21,664 nt of DNA from JBBRZF01 sp038236965 (lineage in GTDB: Bacteria; Acidobacteriota; Terriglobia; Terriglobales; Acidobacteriaceae): NCBI GenBank assembly GCA_038236965.1, contig JBBRZF010000041.1, positions 1-21,664 of the forward strand, read 5' to 3'. Made by a program: the position numbers and the translations under genes. The notes beneath the pieces are model-generated. The model made no database searches. It was given only the letters and a program-made list of their open reading frames with translations, and was not told the DNA's origin. Shown here piece by piece: positions 7,975 to 14,445 of this stretch; position 1 is the first letter of the stretch, and each line of letters begins with the position of its first letter.

Positions 7975-8036
7975 GTCGGAACTTTGAGATCCGACTTGGT
8001 GCCCCATATCTGCCTGACGTTGGCAGATGTGGGCAC
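7975..8036. repeat. tandem hairpins downstream of the oxidoreductase, REP-like
   Basis: There are two inverted repeats. The first is GTCGGA (7975-7980) with TCCGAC (7990-7995). The second is larger, 7999-8014 with 8022-8036, in which GTGCCC pairs with GGGCAC and ATCTGCC with GGCAGAT around a seven-base loop and a small internal bulge. Neither is followed by a T-tract. The larger one has the look of an interspersed intergenic element; it could also end or stabilise the upstream transcript. Confidence 0.45.
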
Positions 8037-8107
8037 GAACCAGCCCGCGAATCACCACCGATGGCTTCCCGCTTATCTCAACCGGTCTCGAATCGTTCGT
8101 GTGCTCT

Positions 8108-8160
8108 CTCGGGGTCCTCGTGTTTCAGTTTTCTCGGTGTCTCTGTGCCTCTGTGGTGAG
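8108..8160. repeat. candidate interspersed TCTCTGTG-type intergenic repeat
   Basis: The pyrimidine/TG-rich text, including TCTCTGTGCCTCTGTGGTGA, belongs to a low-complexity interspersed repeat I recognise from intergenic regions of many bacteria. There it yields spurious peptides such as FSVSLCLCG on one strand and QRHRDTEK on the other; both appear here in translation. No coding role is supported. Copy number in this genome cannot be seen from one window. Confidence 0.45.
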
Positions 8161-8174
8161 TGCTCTTTTTCTGC

Positions 8175-8180
8175 GATACT
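8175..8180 (+). promoter_or_regulatory. candidate extended -10 (TGC-GATACT) of the small gene at 8187
   Basis: GATACT preceded by TGC forms an extended -10-like element ending six bases before the ATG at 8187. This would place transcription initiation at or next to the start codon. No -35 or Shine-Dalgarno is apparent. The spacing matches the element at 1284-1289. Confidence 0.35.
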
Positions 8181-8186
8181 GACTAC

Positions 8187-8531
8187 ATGTTCCTGGAAAA
8201 ACTTCGAGGCCTGCGCCTCACCCACGTCGACTTCGTGCATGACTTCGTGCAATTGCGTTTCGCTGAATACACGCTGACGATCTTCAACCCTATCGTCATA
8301 CGCATTGGCGACGAGACGCTCACCTCCGAGCATCCGGACTTTCAGCATGCCCTGCGCAATCGTATACACGACCAACTCGCGGGCATCGCCTTCCAGCAGA
8401 ACAAGTCGGCTGAATTGCGTTTCGCCACCGACACCGTCATTACCATCCTGCTGACGGACGCCGATTACTCCGGCCTCGAGGCCATGGAGCTCCGCATCTC
8501 CTCCGACCGCAACGCACTCTGGGTGGTGTAA
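8187..8531 (+). CDS. small protein of unknown function (114 aa)
   Basis: I do not recognise a named family. The 114-residue product (MFLEKLRGLRLTHVDFVHDFVQLRFAEYTLTIF...) alternates short beta-like strands and turns, has no signal peptide, membrane helix or cysteine cluster, and ends in DRNALWVV. Its layout resembles small uncharacterised proteins in which two similar beta-rich halves end in a tryptophan-containing tail. The ATG at 8187 is preferred to an in-frame GTG at 8160, which would add MLFFCDTDY and lie inside the repeat and promoter-like sequence. It stands alone between a repeat-rich gap and the convergent secA, sharing a bidirectional hairpin terminator with it. Confidence 0.65.
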   Translation: MFLEKLRGLRLTHVDFVHDFVQLRFAEYTLTIFNPIVIRIGDETLTSEHPDFQHALRNRIHDQLAGIAFQQNKSAELRFATDTVITILLTDADYSGLEAMELRISSDRNALWVV

Positions 8532-8545
8532 ATGTATTGAATAAT

Positions 8546-8565
8546 AGGTACCAGGTCCTAGGTAC
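8546..8565. repeat. AGGTAC direct repeats in the convergent intergenic gap
   Basis: AGGTAC occurs at 8546-8551 and again at 8560-8565, joined by CAGGTCCT, so the block is nearly self-complementary. Text of this AGGTACC/CCTAGG type recurs as short intergenic repeats in some bacterial genomes. It lies just after the small gene's stop and before the terminator hairpin. Confidence 0.35.
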
Positions 8566-8570
8566 AACAA

Positions 8571-8595
8571 AGAGGCCGCCGAAAAGGCGGCCTCT
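8571..8595. terminator. bidirectional hairpin terminator between the small gene and secA
   Basis: AGAGGCCGCC (8571-8580) and GGCGGCCTCT (8586-8595) form a perfect ten-base stem around GAAAA. The plus side continues TAATTAA-like and the minus side TTTGTTGT. Both neighbouring genes converge on it, so it can serve both. Confidence 0.75.
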
Positions 8596-8603
8596 AATTA
8601 ACC

Positions 8604-8632
8604 GGCAACTGGGAACTGACATCTGGCAACTG
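8604..8632. repeat. three GGCAACTG-like direct repeats at the 3' end of secA
   Basis: GGCAACTG (8604-8611), GGAACTG (8612-8618) and GGCAACTG (8625-8632) lie between the secA stop and the terminator. This short iterative text is probably another small intergenic repeat, not an operator. Confidence 0.35.
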
Positions 8633-8635
8633 CCC

Positions 8636-11605
8636 CTACGCTCCGTGACACTTCTTATACTTCTTCCCACTGCCACAGGAACACAGGTCGTTGCGCCCGA
8701 TCTTTTCCCCGCCGCGCACGACTTGCTGCACGGGTTGCGCTTCGCCACCGCCCGCTAAACGCGCTTGCTCGTTCTCGCGCCGCTTCTTGCGCTGATACTC
8801 ATGTTCCATATCGTCGAGCGAAGTCGTCGCGCGACGCTTGCGTACAGGCTCTTGCGACGCTTCCATCTGCGCGCCTGAGAAATGCATGTCCTCGGGTTGC
8901 TGGCGCTCCTCCTGCTGAAAGACGTCGTTCCCGTTCGAATCCAGCACCTGCATCAGGTACAGGTAGCGGACCGTTTCTTCTTCGAAACGGGCCATCATCT
9001 CCTCGAACATTTCGAACGACTCGCGCTTGTATTCCACCAGCGGGTCGTGCTGGCCATAACCGCGCAGCCCGATTCCCTCTTTCAGGTGGTCCATGTTCAG
9101 CAAGTGCTCTTTCCATATCTGGTCCAGCACGCTCAACATGATGATGCGTTCATGGTGACGCATCGCGTCAGAGCCAATCAGCTTTTCCTTGGACTCGTAG
9201 CGCTCAACCAGTTTGTCGAAGATGGCGTCGCCCAGCTCCTGGCGATTCAGTTTCTCGGCCTTGATGCCTTCCGCCTGGTAGTCAACTCCAAAGCGGGTAA
9301 ACACTTCACTCTTCAATCCGGAAAGATCCCAGTTTTCAGGATGCACAGCAACCGCCGCGTACTTGTCCAGCAATTGTCCCAGGATGTCGCGAACGTAATC
9401 CTGCTGGATGAGTTCCTTCTGGTCTAATCCTTCCAGTAACTGGCGACGCAAGCCGTAGACGGCTTCGCGCTGCTTGTTCATCACATCGTCATATTCCAGA
9501 AGGTGTTTACGTGCTTCAAAGTTCTGACCTTCCACGGCCTTCTGCGCCGCTTCGATTCGCCGCGTGATCATCTTCGATTCAATTGGAACGCCTTCTTCCA
9601 TGCCCAGGCGCTGCAACAGCGTGCTCACCCATTCCTTGGCGAAGATGCGCATCAGGTCGTCTTCCAGCGACAGATAGAAACGCGATGCGCCGGGATCGCC
9701 CTGGCGGCCGGCGCGTCCTCGCAACTGGTTATCGATACGACGCGCCTCGTGACGCTCAGTGCCCAGAATGAACAGGCCGCCTGCGGCGATCACCTTCTTG
9801 TGCTCTTCGTCAGTCTCCACCTTGTATTGCTGCAACACTTCGTTCCACTGCTCGGTCGAGAGTTTGTATTCGCTTCCGGCGAAGTACCAGTAAGTCGTCG
9901 TCGGATCGTCAGGACGCGCTTCTACTGCGCCTTCCGCCTGCTTAACCAGTTGCGCGAATCCTCGCTTCACGCATTCGCGCTTGGCTTTGAACTCGGCGTT
10001 GCCGCCCAGCAGAATATCCGTACCGCGACCGGCCATGTTGGTCGCAATCGTTACCTGCCCATATCGTCCCGCCTGCGCAACAATTTCGGCTTCGCGTTCG
10101 TGCTGCTTGGCGTTCAACACCTCGTGCTTCACGCCCTTCTTCTTCAGCAGGTCGCTCAAGCGCTCGGACTTCTCGATGGAAGTTGTGCCCACCAGTACCG
10201 GCTGTCCCTTTTCATGCAGCACAGAGATCTCGTCGGCGGCGGCGAAGTACTTCTCTTTCTCCGTGCGATAGACGATGTCCGCATTCTCCACACGCAGCAT
10301 GGGACGGTTCGTCGGAATCACCAGCACATCCAGTTTGTAGATCTTGTGGAATTCCGCCGCTTCCGTTTCCGCCGTACCGGTCATGCCGGCAAGCTTCTTG
10401 TACATACGGAAATAATTTTGGAAGGTGATGGTCGCCAGCGTCTGGTTCTCGCGTTCGATCTTCACGCCTTCCTTGGCTTCTACCGACTGGTGCAGTCCGT
10501 CGCTCCAGCGGCGTCCCGGCATCATGCGTCCGGTGAACTCGTCCACGATCAGCACTTCGCCATCTTTCACCACGTACTCCACATCGCGGCGATACAGATG
10601 ATGTGCCTTGATCGCAGTTTCCACGTGATGTTTCAGGTCCCAGTTTTCCGGGTCGGCGATGTTGCCAATGCCGAGCATCTTCTCCACTTTTTCCCAGCCA
10701 CCGTCGGTCACGGTGATGGTCTTGTGCTTCTCGTCCACAACGAAGTCGCCGGTCAGTATCTTGTCTTCGCCTTCCTTGATCTCCTCGCCCTGCTCCAGTC
10801 GAGAAATGATGGCGTTCACTCGGGCGTACTTGTCGGTCGATTCCTCGCTCTGTCCGCTGATGATGAGAGGTGTACGCGCTTCGTCAATCAGGATGGAATC
10901 CACTTCGTCGACTATGGCGTAGTTGTGTACCCGCTGCACGCACTCGGAAACTTCGAACTTCATGTTGTCGCGCAGGTAGTCGAAACCAAATTCGTTGTTC
11001 GTGCCATAGGTCACGTCCGCAGCGTAGGCTTCTTGGCGCTGCTGATCGTCCAATTCATGAACGATGACGCCTACCGATAGACCGAGGAAGCTATACAGCT
11101 TGCCCATCCACTCCGAGTCGCGTTTCGCCAGGTAGTCGTTCACGGTCACAACGTGGACGCCGCGTCCACCCAGCGCGTTCAAATACACCGGAAGGGTAGC
11201 AACCAGCGTTTTGCCTTCGCCGGTCTTCATTTCCGAGATCATGCCCGAATGCAGAACCATGCCGCCTATCAACTGCACGTCGAAGTGGCGCATGTTCAGG
11301 ACGCGCTTGCTGGCTTCACGACAAACAGCGAAGGCCTCTTCCAGAATGGAATCCAGCGCTTCGGCCATTACCCGATACCGCTCTTTTCCCTGCGCGGCGG
11401 CAACAGCGTTGGGATCGTCTTCCAGTTGCGACATCCGCTCCTGGATGCGCGCCCGGAATTCGTCCGTCTTGGCGCGCAACTGTTCGTCCCTCAACTGGCT
11501 TATCTGCGCTTCCAGGGCATTGATGCTTTCCACCCGTGGCAACAGCTTCTTTATCTCCCGCTCATTGGCGGTTCCAAATATCTTTGCGAAAAACTTGTTG
11601 ATCAA
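8636..11605 (-). CDS. secA: preprotein translocase ATPase SecA
   Basis: SecA is the motor that pushes unfolded preproteins through SecYEG. The 989-residue protein is complete. It has an N-terminal MINKFFAKIFGTANEREIKK, the Walker A of nucleotide-binding domain 1 (KTGEGKT, residues 127-133) and the DEAD-type box VDEVDSILIDEARTPLIISG (from about residue 232). The preprotein cross-linking domain follows, then nucleotide-binding domain 2 with NMAGRGTDILLGG and the arginine-finger region ERHEARRIDNQLRGRAGRQGDPG. The helical scaffold/wing domains come next, and a zinc-binding SEC-C tail (CSCGSGKKYKKCHG) that binds SecB or ribosomes. The start is TTG, as AAGGA lies about nine bases upstream and the N-terminus then matches the family. 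The length is above the roughly 900 typical of proteobacteria, owing to insertions such as EARPDDPTTTYWYFAGSEYKLS and a charged linker before the zinc tail. Confidence 0.98.
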   Translation of the reverse strand: MINKFFAKIFGTANEREIKKLLPRVESINALEAQISQLRDEQLRAKTDEFRARIQERMSQLEDDPNAVAAAQGKERYRVMAEALDSILEEAFAVCREASKRVLNMRHFDVQLIGGMVLHSGMISEMKTGEGKTLVATLPVYLNALGGRGVHVVTVNDYLAKRDSEWMGKLYSFLGLSVGVIVHELDDQQRQEAYAADVTYGTNNEFGFDYLRDNMKFEVSECVQRVHNYAIVDEVDSILIDEARTPLIISGQSEESTDKYARVNAIISRLEQGEEIKEGEDKILTGDFVVDEKHKTITVTDGGWEKVEKMLGIGNIADPENWDLKHHVETAIKAHHLYRRDVEYVVKDGEVLIVDEFTGRMMPGRRWSDGLHQSVEAKEGVKIERENQTLATITFQNYFRMYKKLAGMTGTAETEAAEFHKIYKLDVLVIPTNRPMLRVENADIVYRTEKEKYFAAADEISVLHEKGQPVLVGTTSIEKSERLSDLLKKKGVKHEVLNAKQHEREAEIVAQAGRYGQVTIATNMAGRGTDILLGGNAEFKAKRECVKRGFAQLVKQAEGAVEARPDDPTTTYWYFAGSEYKLSTEQWNEVLQQYKVETDEEHKKVIAAGGLFILGTERHEARRIDNQLRGRAGRQGDPGASRFYLSLEDDLMRIFAKEWVSTLLQRLGMEEGVPIESKMITRRIEAAQKAVEGQNFEARKHLLEYDDVMNKQREAVYGLRRQLLEGLDQKELIQQDYVRDILGQLLDKYAAVAVHPENWDLSGLKSEVFTRFGVDYQAEGIKAEKLNRQELGDAIFDKLVERYESKEKLIGSDAMRHHERIIMLSVLDQIWKEHLLNMDHLKEGIGLRGYGQHDPLVEYKRESFEMFEEMMARFEEETVRYLYLMQVLDSNGNDVFQQEERQQPEDMHFSGAQMEASQEPVRKRRATTSLDDMEHEYQRKKRRENEQARLAGGGEAQPVQQVVRGGEKIGRNDLCSCGSGKKYKKCHGA

Positions 11606-11623
11606 GATGAGTTCCTTATCATG

Positions 11624-11671
11624 GGCCCCGAAGGGCAGGAAAACTTCGCCGGGCTAACGGCGTGGCCCGGC
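11624..11671 (-). promoter_or_regulatory. structured secA mRNA leader (two hairpins)
   Basis: On the minus strand, GCCGGGC and GCCCGGC (11648-11654 with 11665-11671) form a seven-base stem. Just before the Shine-Dalgarno, GCCC-TTCG-GGGC (11624-11635) forms a stem closed by a cUUCGg tetraloop. Both lie between the TATAAT and the TTG start, so both would be in the transcript. Confidence 0.4.
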
Positions 11672-11688
11672 ACGGGACCGTCCTCCAC

Positions 11689-11694
11689 ATTATA
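11689..11694 (-). promoter_or_regulatory. candidate secA -10 element (TATAAT)
   Basis: A perfect TATAAT lies on the minus strand about 84 bases before the secA start. The bases 16-18 upstream (CAATCT/CCAATC) are a poor -35, so only the -10 is persuasive. Confidence 0.45.
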
Positions 11695-12105
11695 TTGGAT
11701 GCTGCCGCTCCAGATTGGCTTCTCCGCCACTTCTCAGATACCGCGTGCCTGATCCAGCACGTCTTTTGATCAGCGTACTTGGACTTAAACTGTGTTTCTT
11801 AGACGTTTTTGTGCAGATTTCTTGCCCGATTTCAATGCCGATTTGCTCATGGAATGACCTGCATTGAGCCGGTTGGGTAATCAACAACCAGATTCAGGGT
11901 TTCTGGAAAAACGTGAGTATCTTGATACTGCCCTCCACATAATAGGAACCGAAGTAAATAGCTTCGGCACGAGATGCCTAGCTCGCAGCACTCGCCAACC
12001 GCTTGTAAGTCACTGATCTACTTAGAAATAGAGAGATTATCGGCACAAGGCAGCAAACGTGCGAACAAAGTCGGCTGTGGGTTCTCTGCCTGGGGAGTGA
12101 ACTGG

Positions 12106-13461
12106 ATGAAGTGCCGCTTCATCGATAGTCGTCTAGACTTTTTTGCCATCCTCGCCGAAAAGCTAGGGGCTGAATTTCCTCTTCTTCCCACATCGTTCGA
12201 CGAAGAAGCGCAGCTCGTCACTGCTGAAGTGCTCATTGTGGGTTTACCCTCCCTGGATCAGCCACGATTCCAGGCGAGCCTGGCGGATTTGCAGCGTGCG
12301 GTTCGTAATCCCGCGCACATCCCGGTCATAGCATTCCTGGCGACTAGCGAACGGCAGGTTTCGCAGATTGCGCTGGCTGCTGGCGCCTACGACTTTTTTC
12401 GCGAGTCCGGGTCGATGGAAGAATTGCGTATCGTTCTGCGCAGGGCCGCGCAATTCCATGAGTTGAACCGCGAGCTCCATCGTTTGCGTCAGGACATGTC
12501 GCGCGTGACCGGCTTCTCCTCTCTGGTCGGCGCCGACCAGAAGATGACCGCTGTCTTCCAATTCGCCTCGCGAGTGGCGATAACGGATGCGGCCATCCTG
12601 GTGACGGGCGAGACCGGTACAGGCAAGGAGTTGATGGCCCGCGCCATACACGATGCCAGCTCTAGAAGCGCGCAACCGTTTGTTGCCGTTGCCTGCTCGT
12701 CGCTGCCGGAAACACTGATAGAAGCGGAACTGTTCGGACACGAACGCGGCGCATTCACCGGAGCGAACAGCATGCGTCGCGGACGCTTCGAAGCCGCCGC
12801 CCGTGGCACCATCTTCCTGGATGAAATCGGCGATCTCACTCCCGGACTGCAGGTAAAATTGCTGCGCGTGCTTCAGGAACACACCTTTGAACGCTTGGGC
12901 AGCAACTCCCAGCTTCGCATGGAAGCGCGGGTCATCTGCGCCACCAATCGCTCGCTGCCTGAACTGGTGAAAGCCGGACTGTTCCGCGCCGACCTCTACT
13001 ACCGGTTGAACACCATCGAAATCAAACTCCCCGCGTTGCGTGAACGGCGCGACGACATTGCGCTTCTGGCGCACTCCTTTTTGAGACAGTACGCAGAAAA
13101 GCATAATCGGCCCGCACGTCGCATCAGTTCGTCCGCGATTGCCGCCCTTCAGGAGTACGCGTGGCCGGGCAATGTTCGCGAATTGCAGCACGTGGTCGAG
13201 CGTGCCGTGGTCATCTGCGATGATCCGGAGATCATGCTCGAACACCTCCCCTTCGAAATGTGTGCGAGCTGGGAACAGGAACTCGGTCCTTCCTTCGACG
13301 ATGAGGTGCGCCAATTCAAGCGACGGCTTATCCAGCGTGTGCTCCTGGAATTTGACAACAACAAACTTCAGGCGGCGCGTTCGCTGAAGATCGCGCGCAG
13401 TTCGCTGCACCGGTTGATCGACGAACTTCATGTCAACGTTCCGCCGCGCATGATGGACTGA
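12106..13461 (+). CDS. sigma54-type AAA+ transcriptional activator with degenerate receiver
   Basis: Bacterial enhancer-binding protein of the NtrC type, 451 residues. N-terminal residues 1-115 have receiver-like alternation, but the phosphoacceptor position is glycine (AEVLIVGLPSLD, G46), so phosphorylation control is probably lost. The central AAA+ domain is intact: Walker A GETGTGKE (168-175), the sigma54-contacting loop GAFTGA (215-220), Walker B GTIFLDEIGDL (234-244), and VICATNRSLPELV with LPALRERRDDI. The C-terminal Fis-type helix-turn-helix is NNKLQAARSLKIARSSLHRLIDEL. The start at 12106 is chosen because GGGGAG lies eight bases upstream and the product begins at the first receiver strand; an upstream in-frame ATG at 11974 would add 44 unlikely residues. 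It lies directly before flp1 on the same strand, so the likely job is activation of the pilin promoters. Confidence 0.9.
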   Translation: MKCRFIDSRLDFFAILAEKLGAEFPLLPTSFDEEAQLVTAEVLIVGLPSLDQPRFQASLADLQRAVRNPAHIPVIAFLATSERQVSQIALAAGAYDFFRESGSMEELRIVLRRAAQFHELNRELHRLRQDMSRVTGFSSLVGADQKMTAVFQFASRVAITDAAILVTGETGTGKELMARAIHDASSRSAQPFVAVACSSLPETLIEAELFGHERGAFTGANSMRRGRFEAAARGTIFLDEIGDLTPGLQVKLLRVLQEHTFERLGSNSQLRMEARVICATNRSLPELVKAGLFRADLYYRLNTIEIKLPALRERRDDIALLAHSFLRQYAEKHNRPARRISSSAIAALQEYAWPGNVRELQHVVERAVVICDDPEIMLEHLPFEMCASWEQELGPSFDDEVRQFKRRLIQRVLLEFDNNKLQAARSLKIARSSLHRLIDELHVNVPPRMMD

Positions 13462-13590
13462 TCAAACGCTTAAACGTCGAAGTTTCAGAGGTCGATGGGA
13501 TTAGTGTGCGCTCATTCCCCTTTCCCGTGCGACTTCACAATCCAATTTGCGTGCATTGGGCTTCGCCTTCCCTGAAGAAATTCTCGTTCG

Positions 13591-13631
13591 CGCTACATCC
13601 GTTGAGTGCGCGTGTCTCAGAAATCAGACAC
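13591..13631 (+). promoter_or_regulatory. candidate upstream activating site of flp1
   Basis: CGCTACATCC (13591-13600) is followed, 21 bases start to start, by the inverted repeat GTGTC-N10-GACAC (13612-13631). The spacer ends AAATCA. The same arrangement with identical spacing recurs before flp2. Dyads with TGTC/GACA half sites are a common form of NtrC-type activator target, and such an activator is encoded just upstream. The binding partner is an inference. Confidence 0.55.
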
Positions 13632-13712
13632 CTTGCAGGCCTGTCATTCCTTCTTACTCATGCAAGTTATTGAAAGGATTCTCATTTCGAATTCACAAAC
13701 GACAGCGCAGTA

Positions 13713-13729
13713 TGCGCCCTCGATTGCAA
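13713..13729 (+). promoter_or_regulatory. conserved TGCGCCCTCGATTGCAA promoter block of flp1
   Basis: This 17-base block recurs before flp2 with one substitution, at nearly the same distance from the inverted repeat (101 versus 102 bases). TTGCAA matches the -12 half of a sigma54 promoter, but the -24 half reads TGCGCC in place of TGGCAC, so the invariant GG is missing. It is 65 bases before the flp1 ATG. Confidence 0.45.
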
Positions 13730-13794
13730 CATACTGTGGTGGAGCGCACCCTCTGGTAGCAGTCGCAGCTCCCCCATTTTTCGGAGGCTGAACA

Positions 13795-13968
13795 ATGAAG
13801 AACATTGCACGAATGATCTGGAACGACAACAACGGACAAGACATTGCGGAATACGCGCTGATGTTGGCGCTGCTTCTCGCCGTCACCGCTGCCGTTGTCT
13901 CTCCGTTAGCCAATACGGCAAAGTCGATTTTCACGGCTGCCAACGCGTGTCTCTCGGTCGGCTGTTAG
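13795..13968 (+). CDS. flp: Flp-type (class IVb) pilin 1
   Basis: The 57-residue prepilin has a short positively charged leader (MKNIARMIWNDNNG), then the Flp processing site G|QDIAEY, with Glu at +5 and Tyr at +6 of the mature protein. A single hydrophobic helix (ALMLALLLAVTAAVVSPLA) and a short tail ending ACLSVGC follow. After cleavage by the prepilin peptidase encoded downstream, the mature pilin of about 43 residues would polymerise into the Tad pilus. GGAGG lies eight bases before the ATG. It is separated from flp2 by a strong terminator, so it can be expressed alone in large amounts. The C-terminal Cys-x4-Cys is shared with the two sister pilins. It is the most diverged of the three (LLLAV versus LILAV, NTAKS versus TTAKS/ATAKS). 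Confidence 0.93.
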   Translation: MKNIARMIWNDNNGQDIAEYALMLALLLAVTAAVVSPLANTAKSIFTAANACLSVGC

Positions 13969-14062
13969 CCTCCAACCATTGACGTCTCGATTGCAGTCCG
14001 CAACCGGAGCCTAATATCGGCGTAGCTGCGCACTCTCCGCGGAAATCCATGCACCACAGACT

Positions 14063-14086
14063 GACCGCCCACAAGGCGGTCGTTTT
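14063..14086 (+). terminator. flp1 factor-independent terminator
   Basis: GACCGCC (14063-14069) pairs with GGCGGTC (14075-14081) around CACAA and is followed by GTTTTGC. It lies 95 bases after the flp1 stop and isolates flp1 from the flp2 promoter. Confidence 0.75.
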
Positions 14087-14241
14087 GCATTAACTGCTCG
14101 CCGGCTCGAAGTACCTGGCTCTACCTTCCTACCGCAAAGAGCCGAGGCAACCTCCAGACCGAACAAAACTGTTTTGAATTACGCGTGGGCCGAGCGACCG
14201 AATTGCAATCACCTGTTCAAGTTCAACAGTTTTCTCACTTC

Positions 14242-14282
14242 CGCTACATCCTATTGGCGAGTGTGTCACCCAAATCAGACAC
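14242..14282 (+). promoter_or_regulatory. candidate upstream activating site of flp2
   Basis: CGCTACATCC (14242-14251), then GTGTC-N10-GACAC (14263-14282), spaced exactly as before flp1. Surrounding sequence has diverged, which makes the retained blocks stand out. It probably binds the same factor as the flp1 copy. Confidence 0.55.
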
Positions 14283-14364
14283 AGGCTGAGTATGGGGGCG
14301 TCAGGATTCAGCGTAACTGATTGAAAACACAGGATAATCAAGATTCATCGGCAACGATCAGATG

Positions 14365-14381
14365 TGCGCTCTCGATTGCAA
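14365..14381 (+). promoter_or_regulatory. conserved TGCGCTCTCGATTGCAA promoter block of flp2
   Basis: Differs from the flp1 block at one of 17 positions and starts 102 bases after the inverted repeat. It carries a good TTGCAA -12-like half and a non-canonical -24-like half. It lies 64 bases before the flp2 ATG, so the leader lengths would be almost equal. Confidence 0.45.
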
Positions 14382-14445
14382 TAGGAGATGCGTGGAGCGC
14401 ACGCTCCGCAAGGAGCCCCGGCTCCCATTTCTTGGAGGCTGAACA

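Larger units (their letters stand above)
11606..12105. other. 500-base intergenic region between secA and the activator gene
   Basis: No convincing gene is seen. The secA side holds a TATAAT at 11689-11694 on the minus strand and a leader with two hairpins. The activator side holds an inverted repeat AGTATC-TT-GATACT (11916-11929), a weak CATAAT at 11938-11943, and a hairpin CCGAAG/CTTCGG (11949-11954 with 11962-11967). The reading frame of the activator stays open back to 11974 but lacks a ribosome binding site there and has no family-like sequence, so I treat that part as leader. Confidence 0.5.
13462..13794. other. flp1 upstream region, 333 bases without a gene
   Basis: It holds the conserved promoter blocks described separately and ends with TCGGAGGCTGAACA before the flp1 ATG, identical to the flp2 leader from GGAGGCTGAACA on. 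No terminator for the activator gene is evident, so read-through into flp1 is possible. I see no small gene. Confidence 0.6.
14087..14445. other. flp2 upstream region, 359 bases without a gene
   Basis: It holds the second copy of the flp promoter blocks. Farther upstream is a nine-base inverted repeat, AAAACTGTT (14165-14173) with AACAGTTTT (14225-14233), absent from the flp1 region. No coding sequence is evident. Confidence 0.6.

Noticed and set aside
9503..11080. 525-codon open frame on the plus strand opposite secA
   Set aside because: It is antisense to a certain secA, has no recognisable domain, and long mirror frames are common opposite GC-rich genes.
11618..11690. 23-codon minus-strand frame before secA ending in RGP, recalling a SecM-like arrest peptide
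   Set aside because: Its ATG lies inside the TATAAT itself, so it would not be transcribed from that promoter. It has no Shine-Dalgarno and no signal-peptide-like segment.
11974..12105. Upstream in-frame start adding 44 residues to the activator
   Set aside because: No ribosome binding site there and no family-like sequence; GGGGAG before 12106 and the start of the receiver fold favour the shorter form.
12244..13431. 395-codon open frame on the minus strand opposite the activator gene
   Set aside because: The plus strand encodes an unmistakable AAA+ activator with all motifs; the antisense product has no family-like features.
13547..13791. Short open frames in the flp1 upstream region (70 and 61 codons)
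   Set aside because: They cross the conserved promoter blocks, have no good ribosome binding site and no family-like sequence.
13462..14445. Canonical sigma54 promoter (TGGCAC-N5-TTGC) before flp1 or flp2
   Set aside because: No position with GG-N10-GC and good flanks was found; only the -12-like half is convincing, so I report a conserved block, not a sigma54 promoter.
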